Shown in pieces: positions 12,977 through 19,263 of a stretch of DNA of 45,467 nucleotides (the stretch's first letter is position 1; the number at the start of each line of letters is the position of its first letter). The notes beneath the pieces are model-generated. The model was not told the origin of the DNA. It saw nothing but the letters and a program-made list of their open reading frames with translations, and searched no databases. Source of the DNA: a virus. A program made the translations under genes and the position numbers. The stretch spans positions 1 through 45,467 of the IMG/VR virus record IMGVR_UViG_3300035703_000155; one strand, given 5' to 3'.

Positions 12977-12999
12977 GCTGCAGCCACCGCGACTGCAGC
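12977..12999 (+). terminator. Weak hairpin after the small-gene operon
   Basis: GCTGCAG (12977-12983) and CTGCAGC (12993-12999) form a 7-bp stem with a 9-nt loop downstream of the last rightward gene. No T-tract follows. The interval 12950-13037 otherwise holds nothing I recognise. Confidence 0.3.
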
Positions 13000-13037
13000 A
13001 CCGCGCGCGTCCTTACGGATAGCGCCGACCGCTAGGC

Positions 13038-13064
13038 AAAAAAAAAGGCCCGCCGAAGCGGGCC
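13038..13064 (-). terminator. Intrinsic terminator of the leftward 62-aa gene
   Basis: On the minus strand, GGCCCGC-TTCG-GCGGGCC (13064-13047) is followed by nine Ts (13046-13038). A classic rho-independent terminator with a stable UUCG-type loop, 7 nt after the stop of the leftward gene at 13071. Confidence 0.85.
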
Positions 13065-13070
13065 GGTCCA

Positions 13071-13259
13071 TCAGCGCTCGAGGTGGTGCTCCAGATCAGT
13101 GCAGGCACTCAGCAGAGCATCTAGCAGCGGATCGCTGCAGAGCTCCTCCCACCGATCTTCGGTGGTGGTGTCCCGCAAGGTCTGGAAGAGGATGACAACT
13201 GCTTCCGCAGAGCGGAGCGTGTCAGCCAGTGCCTCGAGGCCGGCAGAGAGGGTATTCAT
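13071..13259 (-). CDS. Small hypothetical protein under P3, 62 aa
   Basis: MNTLSAGLEALADTLRSAEA then VVILFQTLRDTTTEDRWEEL and a C-terminal helical end. Acidic, all-helical. I place the start at ATG 13259 because promoter-like element P3 lies 44 bp upstream and the upstream in-frame part lies across that promoter. Expressed alone, leftward, between two rightward blocks, with its own terminator: the pattern of a lysogenically expressed moron or regulator. Function unknown. Confidence 0.6.
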   Translation of the reverse strand: MNTLSAGLEALADTLRSAEAVVILFQTLRDTTTEDRWEELCSDPLLDALLSACTDLEHHLER

Positions 13260-13302
13260 TTTTCTAGGTGCGGTGGACGCCGGGATCGCTCCCGACTCAT
13301 TC

Positions 13303-13324
13303 AATATAGTCGATAGGCGGTGCA
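13303..13324 (-). promoter_or_regulatory. Phage promoter-like element P3 (TGCACCGCC-N7-TATATT)
   Basis: Minus strand: TGCACCGCC at 13324-13316, spacer TATCGAC, TATATT at 13308-13303. The spacer differs from P1/P2 while both boxes are kept, which argues that both boxes are functional. It precedes the 62-aa gene by 43 bp. Confidence 0.55.
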
Positions 13325-13440
13325 TCCGCGACCGCTGCAACATCTCTTAATAATGTGGCCGGTGGTGGGTCCTCACGCGGTGTCCACCTGGTGCCCGCAG
13401 CCGGCCGCTACGGGAACGCCCAGACTCTCCAGAAGAAGGT

Positions 13441-13758
13441 CTAGGCGCCAACGTTACCCTCTCCCGCAACCCAGCGCGCGATCGCCCACTCGCCCAGTGG
13501 TGTCCAGAAGTGCTGCGCGCGATACCAGCTGACCCACTCCTTCTGTCCCTTCTGGCTGTTGCACATCAGGCAGCAGCTGATCAGGTTCTCGCGCACGGTG
13601 AGTCCGCCGTGCACCTTGGGCACCACGTGATCGAGCGTCGGGCTGCGGCCGAGCGGATCGCCGCAGTAGGCGCAGCGGTAGTTCCATGCGAGGTGAATCT
13701 GATCGCGCGCGGAGCGGCGTGTGACCAGGCGGGTCTCATCAATGTGGTGTCGATCCAC
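13441..13758 (-). CDS. HNH endonuclease, 105 aa
   Basis: CAYCG...LDHVVPKVHGG...ENLISCCLMCNSQKG is the complete HNH core with two zinc-binding CxxC pairs and the catalytic histidine in LDHVVP. Known phage HNH enzymes serve as homing nickases, as packaging helpers beside terminase, or as defence-like nucleases. This one stands alone, with GTG 13758 as start, overlapping the upstream 61-aa gene by 20 nt. It is far from the terminase, so a homing role is more likely. The gap 13344-13440 holds no feature I can name. Confidence 0.88.
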   Translation of the reverse strand: MDRHHIDETRLVTRRSARDQIHLAWNYRCAYCGDPLGRSPTLDHVVPKVHGGLTVRENLISCCLMCNSQKGQKEWVSWYRAQHFWTPLGEWAIARWVAGEGNVGA

Positions 13759-13924
13759 AGAGGTCCGGCGGCAGGGGGATGGCGTGCACCTCGATGTCGA
13801 GGATGTCGTCGTCGCTGGGGATGAACTCAGCCAGCTGGCTGTAGATGTCCGCTGGCAGGTCGTCGGGGTCCGTGTCTGACCGGATGATGAGCTTGGCGGA
13901 GATCTCTAGGTAGAACGCCCGCAT
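13739..13924 (-). CDS. Hypothetical acidic protein, 61 aa
   Basis: MRAFYLEISAKLIIRSDTDP then acidic stretches (DDLPADIYSQLAEFIPSDDD). The beta-alpha pattern FYLEISAKLII followed by DADDLP resembles short phage proteins with unknown roles. It precedes the HNH gene with a 20-nt overlap and would be co-expressed with it. Confidence 0.5.
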   Translation of the reverse strand: MRAFYLEISAKLIIRSDTDPDDLPADIYSQLAEFIPSDDDILDIEVHAIPLPPDLCGSTPH

Positions 13925-14002
13925 GGGCTGGCCGCCGCTGGGCCAACGGTAGCGGGGAGAACCGAAACGGGAAGTGTGAAGGATTGTGACCGGCGCGCAG
14001 GG

Positions 14003-14024
14003 TGCGCCGTATGCGGCGTAATCT
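14003..14024 (+). promoter_or_regulatory. Phage promoter-like element P4 (TGCGCCGTA-N7-TAATCT)
   Basis: TGCGCCGTA at 14003-14011, spacer TGCGGCG, TAATCT at 14019-14024. It matches P1-P3 at TGC, CCG and TANNNT with identical spacing. The next ATG is at 14032, seven bases past the -10-like box, so the transcript may begin at or next to the start codon (leaderless). Confidence 0.45.
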
Positions 14025-14031
14025 TCACCCC

Positions 14032-14223
14032 ATGACCTACATCCTCCGCATCGGCCCGTGGCACGTCGGGCCGTTCACCACCCACCAAGGCGCGCAGCAC
14101 TGGGCAGAGCGCCACGGCTGTGACGACTACACGATGATCCCGCTCGATGATCCGGCCGAAGCGCCGATCAAGATCCACCGGCTGCGCATGGCGCCGCTGG
14201 CTCATCCGATGCGGCAGCCTTAA
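14032..14223 (+). CDS. Hypothetical protein, 63 aa
   Basis: MTYILRIGPWHVGPFTTHQG then AQHWAERHGCDDYTMIPLDD. A beta hairpin followed by a helix and strand: a compact alpha/beta protein. No family recognised. The start lacks any ribosome site but lies 8 nt after P4's -10-like box, consistent with leaderless initiation. It precedes the HNH gene by 24 bp and may be co-transcribed with it. Confidence 0.55.
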   Translation: MTYILRIGPWHVGPFTTHQGAQHWAERHGCDDYTMIPLDDPAEAPIKIHRLRMAPLAHPMRQP

Positions 14224-14247
14224 AATCAGGGCTGCCGATGTTCAGAA

Positions 14248-14637
14248 GTGGGTCGCAACAGTCCCGAGTACGCACGCGCTTACTACGAGCGAAACAAGGA
14301 GCGCGTGAAAGCCAAAGCTGCAGAAGGCAATCGGAACCAGAGGCGGCGGCACCGCATCAGGATCGTTGAGTATCTGCTTGAGCATCCGTGCGTTGACTGC
14401 GGCGAACGGGATCCTCTGGTGCTCGAGTTTGACCACCGCGACCCAGCGCAGAAGTTGTTCTCGATCTCGGAAGGCGCAAACCGCACCTGGCGATGGGAGC
14501 GCATCGCCGCCGAGATAGAGAAGTGCGACGTTCGCTGTGCCAACTGCCATCGGCGCCGAACCAAGGCGCAGCATCTTGAGTGGTACGAAGGTGCGCGAAT
14601 AGTGCGCGAACGGCTCAATCGAGGCATCCAACCGTGA
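14248..14637 (+). CDS. HNH endonuclease, 129 aa
   Basis: A basic N-terminal helix (YARAYYERNKERVKAKAAEG) precedes the HNH core: HPCVDCGERDPLVLEFDHRD, then KCDVRCANCHRRRT, the paired CxxC zinc site around the catalytic H in FDHRD. This subtype is widespread in phages and cyanobacteria. The start is GTG 14248 with weak ribosome-site support. The last 16 codons contain two integrase arm-type repeats (14592-14611), and the gene ends at the terminator next to attP, so its 3' end is shared with recombination machinery. Confidence 0.85.
   Translation: MGRNSPEYARAYYERNKERVKAKAAEGNRNQRRRHRIRIVEYLLEHPCVDCGERDPLVLEFDHRDPAQKLFSISEGANRTWRWERIAAEIEKCDVRCANCHRRRTKAQHLEWYEGARIVRERLNRGIQP
14592..14611. repeat. 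attP arm-type repeats, left arm
   Basis: TGCGCGAAT (14592-14600) and TGCGCGAAC (14603-14611) are direct repeats 11 bp apart. The same element occurs three times on the other side of the core. Paired sites one helical turn apart are typical of integrase N-terminal arm-binding sites. They lie inside the HNH coding sequence. Confidence 0.6.
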
Positions 14638-14645
14638 AAAAAGAA

Positions 14646-14678
14646 GCCCGCTAAGTCATTGACCTAGCGGGCCTTTTT
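14646..14678 (+). terminator. Intrinsic terminator next to attP
   Basis: GCCCGCTA (14646-14653) and TAGCGGGC (14665-14672) make an 8-bp stem, followed by five Ts (14674-14678). It ends the HNH transcript 8 nt past the stop. An A-run upstream may allow termination in the other direction too. The T-run runs straight into the tRNA-derived core. Confidence 0.85.
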
Positions 14679-14725
14679 GGTTGCGGGGGCCAGATTTGAA
14701 CTGACGACCTTCAGGTTATGAGCCT
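14678..14725 (-). other. attP core: 3' half of an initiator tRNA-fMet gene
   Basis: On the minus strand this reads CTCATAA (anticodon loop with CAT), CCTGA, AGGTC, GTCAG-TTCAAAT-CTGGC (T arm), CCCCGCA (acceptor strand), A, CCA. It matches the 3' part of bacterial initiator tRNAs, e.g. E. coli fMet which ends CCGGCCCCCGCAACCA. The match stops within the 5' strand of the anticodon stem, so it is a half tRNA and not a gene. Known: phages that use tRNA genes carry the 3' part so the gene is restored after integration. GTTCACT direct repeats (14746 and 14756) follow. Confidence 0.85.
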
Positions 14726-14829
14726 CGCCTAGATCACTCACGGAAGTTCACTCCCGTTCACTAAACCTCTGATTCTTCGCTGCTTTCGCGGTTGACCTTC
14801 TCACGCTGATTCCCCATCTTCCACCCGCG

Positions 14830-14861
14830 TTCGCGCAATCTTGCGCGAATGGTGCGCGAAT
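14830..14861. repeat. attP arm-type repeats, right arm
   Basis: TTCGCGCAA (14830-14838, inverted), TGCGCGAAT (14842-14850) and TGCGCGAAT (14853-14861). The two direct copies are 11 bp apart, as in the left arm. The last lies just before the integrase start codon, so integrase binding could repress its own gene. Confidence 0.6.
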
Positions 14862-14871
14862 GGAGAGGGGC

Positions 14872-16002
14872 ATGGAAACCGAGAAGAAGGAGTGGAAGGC
14901 CGATCGGAAGGTGCCCGGCCTAGGGCTGATGGTGCTGCCGAGCGGCGTCAGCACCTACTACCTGCGCTATCGCGAACCAAGCGGAAAGCAGCAGCACCAC
15001 AAGATCGGCCGGGCCGGCGTGGTGACCCTCACGGCTGCCCGCGAGGAGGCGCACAAGATCCTCGCCGCCGTCGCCCGCGGTGAGGCGCCCACCAGCGCCA
15101 AGCAGAAGCAGCGCCAGGCGCCGACGATCGCCCTGCTGTTGGAGCGCATCAAGGTGGAGCACTGGCGCAAGCTGCGGCCGGGCACCGTCGTCAACAATGA
15201 GCTGATCTGGCGCCGTCACCTGCTGCCGGAGTTTGGCAGCGTCAAGGTCAACGAACTGCAGACGCGGCAGGTGGCAGCGTGGTTCCACCGCGCCAGCCTC
15301 GAGGCGCCAGTGCGCGCGAACCGCTGCCTCGAGGTGCTCAGCAAAGCGATGAACCTGGCAGAGCTGTGGGAGCTGCGGCCGCAGAACTCAAACCCGTGCG
15401 TGCGGATCGGTGCCAACACCGAACGCATGCGCCGCCGCTACCTGACACGCGAGGAGCTCACCCGGCTGCTGGCTGCGCTCGACACCTACGGCATCACCGG
15501 CGTGCGGTGGCGGTTCGCGCAGCTGATCCACCTGCTGCTGCTCACCGGCTGCCGCATCTCCGAGATCAAGGATGCGCGCTGGAGCTGGGTACAGGGCAGC
15601 GTGCTGGTGGTGCCGGCCGAGTGCCACAAGACCGGCGCAGATGGCACCGATCGCCGCGTGCAGCTGCCACCTGCTGCGCTCGACGTGCTGGCCGAGCTGC
15701 GCCGCCGATCGAACAGCGAGTGGATCATCGCTGGGGATGGTGATGGCCACCTGATCGGCTACTGGCGGATGTGGGCTGACCTGCTGGAGCAGGCCAAGAT
15801 CGAGAACCTGCGGGTGCATGACCTGCGCCACAGCTTTGCGAGCTACGCCATCAGCCAGGCCAAGCTGTCGCTGCCGGTGGTCGGTGGCCTGCTCGGCCAT
15901 GCCAGCCCGCAGACGACGCAGCGCTATGCGCACCTGATCGAGGAATCGGCCGCGGCTGCTGCTGCGCTGGTGGCCGCGCAAATAAAAGCCCCGGCTGACT
16001 AG
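14872..16002 (+). CDS. int: Tyrosine-recombinase integrase
   Basis: 376 aa site-specific recombinase that would insert the phage into the host initiator tRNA gene through the attP core at 14678-14725. The N-terminal part (to about residue 75) is an arm-binding domain of the P4/P2-integrase DUF4102-like kind; the core-binding region follows. The catalytic domain has LLLLTGCRISEIKDARW (Arg I), CHKTGADGTDRRVQLP, HDLRHSFASYAI (HxxR), GLLGHASPQTTQRYAHL (His and the Tyr nucleophile). ATG 14872 has GGAGAGG just upstream; ATG 14860 is in frame but would overlap the arm repeats. It is transcribed away from attP, as in lambda-type modules. Confidence 0.95.
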   Translation: METEKKEWKADRKVPGLGLMVLPSGVSTYYLRYREPSGKQQHHKIGRAGVVTLTAAREEAHKILAAVARGEAPTSAKQKQRQAPTIALLLERIKVEHWRKLRPGTVVNNELIWRRHLLPEFGSVKVNELQTRQVAAWFHRASLEAPVRANRCLEVLSKAMNLAELWELRPQNSNPCVRIGANTERMRRRYLTREELTRLLAALDTYGITGVRWRFAQLIHLLLLTGCRISEIKDARWSWVQGSVLVVPAECHKTGADGTDRRVQLPPAALDVLAELRRRSNSEWIIAGDGDGHLIGYWRMWADLLEQAKIENLRVHDLRHSFASYAISQAKLSLPVVGGLLGHASPQTTQRYAHLIEESAAAAAALVAAQIKAPAD

Positions 16003-16010
16003 GCCGGGGC
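15980..16010 (-). terminator. Terminator for the leftward late operon
   Basis: On the minus strand GCCCCGGC (16010-16003), loop, GCCGGGGC (15995-15988) is followed by TTTTATTT (15987-15980). The 8-bp GC stem plus T-rich tail makes a good intrinsic terminator. It overlaps the end of the integrase gene, which converges on it from the other side. Confidence 0.8.
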
Positions 16011-16039
16011 GCGCGCCCTCACAAGGAGTTTCTCCGGGG

Positions 16040-16543
16040 TCAGGTTAGCCAACCCCACGAGTGGCCGCTAGCAATGTGGCTGATTGCCGAAACGGACACG
16101 CCAAAACGAGATGCAATTTCCTTTCGGCTGACACCATCAGCGATCAGCTGCCGAATCGTTTTCACTTCTGCCGGCCTGAGTGCAGTCCTGGTGGTCAGCC
16201 CGTGCCGAACTGCGTGCTGCAGGTTCTGAGAATGTGTCGTCCATTCAAGGTTGCTGACGTGATTGTTGGACTTGTCTCCATCAAGATGATTCACCTCATT
16301 GGAGTCGACTGGCTTTCCGAGAAATGCTTCAGCGACTAGGCGGTGCAGATAGAACGTCCGCTTAACGCCTTGGTCTTTGCTGCTGATCGCAAGGTATCCA
16401 GCTCCGATACGCCGCGGCCGCAACTCCGCTTCCGGGAGGGTCAGCCAGCCGCTGCCTCTCCGCCGCGAGCTGGCCGGTCGAATAATCCTGCCCGTCTCGC
16501 TGACAAGCAGGGTCGGGGCGCTAGGCGGGACTGCCCACTTCAT
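16040..16543 (-). CDS. HNH homing endonuclease with C-terminal HTH
   Basis: 167 aa. N-terminal NUMOD4-like segment (GRIIRPASSRRRGSGWLTLP), the HNH core in FYLHRLVAEAFLGKPVDSNE then VNHLDGDKSNNHVSNLEWTT with SQNLQHAVRHGL, and a C-terminal HTH (GVSRKEIASRFGVSVSAISH). This is the classic free-standing HNH homing endonuclease layout. It lies between dcd and the terminator, overlapping dcd by ATGA, i.e. placed at the end of the late operon without disrupting a gene. Its C-terminal HTH resembles the small protein at 11762-11947. Confidence 0.9.
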   Translation of the reverse strand: MKWAVPPSAPTLLVSETGRIIRPASSRRRGSGWLTLPEAELRPRRIGAGYLAISSKDQGVKRTFYLHRLVAEAFLGKPVDSNEVNHLDGDKSNNHVSNLEWTTHSQNLQHAVRHGLTTRTALRPAEVKTIRQLIADGVSRKEIASRFGVSVSAISHIASGHSWGWLT

Positions 16544-17055
16544 CCCAGTGATGGCATGACTGTTTCATGTCCATTATAACGGCCAGTCACGGCATAGCTG
16601 CGGCCGGGGATGCCTTCCATCTTGTGGAACACCATCTGGCCGATCTTCATGCCGGGCCAGATCGCGACCGGGTGCATCTTGCGCGCGTTGCTGAGCTCCA
16701 GCGTGAGGCGGCTGCCATGCCAGCCTGGGTCACACCAGCCGGCCAGCAGGTGCTCGAGGCCTTCGCGTGCGCGGCTGGACTTCAGCACGAACTGCGCGGC
16801 GATGCAGTCCGGCAGGTTGAAGATCTCGCGCGTTTCCGCGAGGCAAAATTCACCCGGCTGCAGCCAGTACGGATCATCTGCGGTGTGGCCGGTGATGCCG
16901 TGGATCTGCAGCTCTCGGCTCTCGGCCACCTCGATCATGATCCGATCGCCGAGCACCACATCGAGGCTGGCCGGGTTCACCAGATCAGGATCGAACGGCA
17001 CCACCATCGCGTGGCGCTTGCAGAGATCGTGGATCTCGTAATCAGGAAGGGGCAC
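16540..17055 (-). CDS. dcd: dCTP deaminase / dUTPase-superfamily enzyme
   Basis: 171 aa. From GTG 17055 (VPLPDYEIHDLCKRHAMVVP) the sequence keeps the dCTP deaminase family core: RIMIEVAESRELQIHG, FCLAETREIFNLPDCIAA, the substrate-loop VLKSSRAREGL, and GWCDPGWHGSRLTLELSN with the catalytic glutamate region. The enzyme makes dUMP precursors from dCTP (dCTP to dUTP), or, in some phage relatives, removes dCTP or dUTP. Slightly shorter than the usual 188 aa at the N-terminus. It follows the endolysin by 7 bp and is the penultimate gene of the late operon. The in-frame region upstream (to 17262) overlaps the endolysin gene and is not used. Confidence 0.85.
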   Translation of the reverse strand: MPLPDYEIHDLCKRHAMVVPFDPDLVNPASLDVVLGDRIMIEVAESRELQIHGITGHTADDPYWLQPGEFCLAETREIFNLPDCIAAQFVLKSSRAREGLEHLLAGWCDPGWHGSRLTLELSNARKMHPVAIWPGMKIGQMVFHKMEGIPGRSYAVTGRYNGHETVMPSLG

Positions 17056-17062
17056 TAGGCGC

Positions 17063-18145
17063 TCAGTAATCCCACCGCACCCTAGGTGCGCCCTGGCGGA
17101 TGCCAAGGTGCACGAAACCGCGAGGTGCGCCGTACCCGAGCGAATACGGCCACTGCTTGTCGCAGAAGGCCTGCACTGCGTGGATATCGGCGCCATCGAT
17201 GTAGAAGTCCACCGCGCCCACACCCGGTGCGTCGTACAGATGCTCCGAGCTCGAGGCACCACCGATCAGCTTGTTGATCGCGGTGGGCCTGTAGCCCGAT
17301 GTGATCACCACCGGCTTGCCGCCGAACTGCGCGCGCGTCTTCTCGAGGAACTGCGCGATCCGCATCGCGGTGTCGCACTGATGCTGGTGATCGAAGCGCC
17401 GCGCCTCTTGGCCGAGCGCAAACTCGCCGTAGGTGATGTGGGGCGTGAGCTTGTGGCTGAAGGGCGACTCTGGTGTGAACATCGCGCTGATCGGCCCGGT
17501 GGTCTGCCGTTCACGGCCCCACAGGTCACCCTCCGCGATGCGGCGCCGCTTGAGGCCGGCCTCCACGTTGGTGCCTGGGTTGCGGTAGAGCAGCAGGGCA
17601 TCGGGCACACCGGCCCAGTTCTTTTCGCGCAGCCTGGCGCTGATCGTCTCGAATCCCTTGGTGCCGTAGAACCCGGCGCCCAGGTTGTAGGCGAAAGAGA
17701 TCAGCGCGCACTTCTGCTGATCCGTCATCTCCACCCAGAACGGGATGGTGGTGCGCAGCTTCGCGGCGATGCGATCCACCTCCTGCCGCAGGAGCATGTC
17801 AGCCTCGATCGCGTTGATCCTGTCGCCTTTGCTGACGGCGCGCCCGTCGCTGTAGCGCGTCGTTCCGTAGCCGATCGTCCACGGTGCGCCGCCGCTCAGC
17901 GGATCGGGATAGGCGTCGAGGTGACAGCCCTCGAAATCCTTGATCAGCTTCAGCGCTGCTGCCAGATCCGCCTGCTTGCCGTCTTGGCTCCACGTGTTGA
18001 ACCATGCCCGATCGCGGCACATCGCTGCCGCGTAACCGTTCACGGCGAGATCCTGCTCCAGCTGCGCGATCGCTGCGGCCTGATGCGGCTGGTTCCGGTA
18101 GTACCGAAACAGCTGCTCGAGGGTGATCGGTGCGGCGTTGGCCAT
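17063..18145 (-). CDS. Endolysin: GH24 lysozyme plus M15 peptidase domain
   Basis: 360 aa two-domain enzyme. Residues about 65-200 are a phage lysozyme: IKDFEGCHLDAYPDPLSGGA and WTIGYGTT provide the Glu, Asp and Thr of the GH24 site. Residues about 235-355 form an M15 carboxypeptidase-like domain: VITSGYRPTAINKLIGGASS, SEHLYDAPGVGAVDF (zinc-binding His and Asp) and FVHLGIR (His). So one protein would cut both glycan strands and peptide stems of the host wall. No signal peptide is visible, so it needs a holin; a probable one precedes it (18149-18298). Confidence 0.92.
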   Translation of the reverse strand: MANAAPITLEQLFRYYRNQPHQAAAIAQLEQDLAVNGYAAAMCRDRAWFNTWSQDGKQADLAAALKLIKDFEGCHLDAYPDPLSGGAPWTIGYGTTRYSDGRAVSKGDRINAIEADMLLRQEVDRIAAKLRTTIPFWVEMTDQQKCALISFAYNLGAGFYGTKGFETISARLREKNWAGVPDALLLYRNPGTNVEAGLKRRRIAEGDLWGRERQTTGPISAMFTPESPFSHKLTPHITYGEFALGQEARRFDHQHQCDTAMRIAQFLEKTRAQFGGKPVVITSGYRPTAINKLIGGASSSEHLYDAPGVGAVDFYIDGADIHAVQAFCDKQWPYSLGYGAPRGFVHLGIRQGAPRVRWDY

Positions 18146-18148
18146 GGC

Positions 18149-18298
18149 TCAGCGCTTTTTTGGGAACGCCATCCGTGCTGCGGTGAGCAGCAGTTGGATC
18201 CAGCTGTTGGACTTGAGCGGCGTCAGGGCGATGATCTCGCTACCTGCCGCGATGAGGATCGCGATGATCGCGATGTGCTCGGAGTTCATGGCATCCAT
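18149..18298 (-). CDS. Small membrane protein, holin candidate, 49 aa
   Basis: MDAMNSEHIAIIAILIAAGS carries one strong transmembrane segment (about residues 7-25), followed by TPLKSNSWIQLLLTAARMAF and a basic end PKKR. It ends 3 bp before the endolysin start. I recall closely similar short proteins in cyanophages (MNSExxAIIAFLIAA...NSxIQLxxxA). One membrane helix plus a re-entrant amphipathic helix and a basic tail fits a class III-like holin or pinholin. Two starts are possible, ATG 18298 and ATG 18289. Confidence 0.65.
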   Translation of the reverse strand: MDAMNSEHIAIIAILIAAGSEIIALTPLKSNSWIQLLLTAARMAFPKKR

Positions 18299-18313
18299 GG
18301 CGCTGCCCTCAAG

Positions 18314-18547
18314 TTAATCGCGCAATTCGAGAGCACGCACGCGCTTGTCGAGATCAGCCATCTCGGCGCGGGCGTCAGTCTTCAGCTCATCCACCGACTT
18401 GGCCATCTGCACGATGGTGGCCTCGATCCGTGCGGACTGCACCTGCATTGAGATGAGGAGCGCGCCGATGGCGACCATGCCGGCAGCGAGTGCAGCGGGG
18501 AGGGACGCCGCAAAGACGCCGCTAACGGTCTTGGTGTCCTCCGCCAT
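18314..18547 (-). CDS. Membrane/coiled-coil protein of the lysis cassette, 77 aa
   Basis: MAEDTKTVSGVFAASLPAAL, membrane segment LAAGMVAIGALLISMQVQSA (about residues 20-35), then a coiled-coil tail ending DLDKRVRALELRD. The layout, one N-terminal membrane anchor and a charged coiled coil, is that of a holin-associated or i-spanin-like protein. ATG 18547 is chosen over ATG 18571. It lies 15 bp upstream of the small holin-like gene, so the lysis cassette is 77 aa - 49 aa - endolysin. Confidence 0.55.
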   Translation of the reverse strand: MAEDTKTVSGVFAASLPAALAAGMVAIGALLISMQVQSARIEATIVQMAKSVDELKTDARAEMADLDKRVRALELRD

Positions 18548-18620
18548 CGACGCGCCTTGGCTCGGTTTCATGGTACCGATCAAAGGGATCAGGCCTGCCG
18601 GCGAGGATGGCAAGGCCGCG

Positions 18621-18758
18621 TTAGCGGCCCTGTCCCCGGAGCTTCTTCTTGCCTCTGCGCCGTGGCCGCGAATGTTGGCCAAACCCTTGGCGCGTGGTCT
18701 TCGGCGGCCCGGCCTGATGATCGAGCCGCGCGGTGCCGGTCTTGGATTTCACGGCCAT
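18621..18758 (-). CDS. Small basic cyanophage-type protein, 45 aa
   Basis: MAVKSKTGTARLDHQAGPPK then TTRQGFGQHSRPRRRGKKKL. Highly basic with a Gly/Arg/Lys-rich end. The MAVKSKTGTxRLxHQxGPPKxTRQG start is familiar to me as a cyanophage structural-region small protein of unknown function. The start overlaps the preceding gene's stop (TGATG). It is probably virion-associated or nucleic-acid binding. Confidence 0.65.
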   Translation of the reverse strand: MAVKSKTGTARLDHQAGPPKTTRQGFGQHSRPRRRGKKKLRGQGR

Positions 18759-19240
18759 CAGACTGCTGCCTCCGGCTCCTCAGCGGGCGGCTGTGGCGCG
18801 TAGGGATCAGCCGGCCACGCGGGGTAGTCGGCGCCGGTGATGTAGGCGGCCAGCTCTGCGGTGGTGGTGGTGGCCTCGATCGCTGCGATCTTGGTTTCGC
18901 AGTCGCTGCGGATGGCCTGGCGCCAATCCTTCATCTCGACGGGTGTGGGCGTGTTGTTGTCGAGCTCACGCACCACGTACCAGTCAGTGGGTGTGAGCAG
19001 CGTGCCCGCAGTGACGCGCGTCTGCTGCGTCCACTGCTCCACAAGCTGGGTGTGATCCTTGGGCAGGTCCGGTCCCCAGTAGAACCGCTGATCGTATGGA
19101 GCAGGATCAGGCTCCTCTGTGATGCCGATCGCGGCGCGCTCCTCGGGGCTGGCCAGCCGGAGCCAGTTGGCGGGGTAGCTGATGCCATCGTGCTCAAAGG
19201 GCACATCAGGACTCAGCGGGCGGCCGTCGAGGATAAACAT
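18758..19240 (-). CDS. Tail-fibre accessory/assembly-like protein, 160 aa
   Basis: MFILDGRPLSPDVPFEHDGI then YPANWLRLASPEERAAIGIT: the N-terminal motif found in tail-fibre assembly-like proteins of cyanophages and some other phages. The middle carries a WTQQTRV... helix and the C-terminus is proline-rich (PPAEEPEAAV). It directly follows the two large fibre genes, the place where fibre chaperones sit. ATG 19240 is chosen over upstream in-frame codons because of its position just after the fibre gene stop. Confidence 0.6.
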   Translation of the reverse strand: MFILDGRPLSPDVPFEHDGISYPANWLRLASPEERAAIGITEEPDPAPYDQRFYWGPDLPKDHTQLVEQWTQQTRVTAGTLLTPTDWYVVRELDNNTPTPVEMKDWRQAIRSDCETKIAAIEATTTTAELAAYITGADYPAWPADPYAPQPPAEEPEAAV

Positions 19241-19263
19241 GGCGATCAGGCTCCAAGTTGAGG

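Noticed and set aside
14678-14725. A functional tRNA gene
   Set aside because: Only the anticodon loop to the 3' end is present; the 5' half and D arm are missing, so it is an attachment core.
14748-14954. Leftward ORF across attP and the integrase start
   Set aside because: It overlaps the arm repeats and the integrase gene and has no family features.
17108-18451. Long plus-strand ORF of 447 aa opposite the endolysin
   Set aside because: Antisense to the clearly assigned endolysin and lysis genes; GC-rich genomes produce such open antisense frames.
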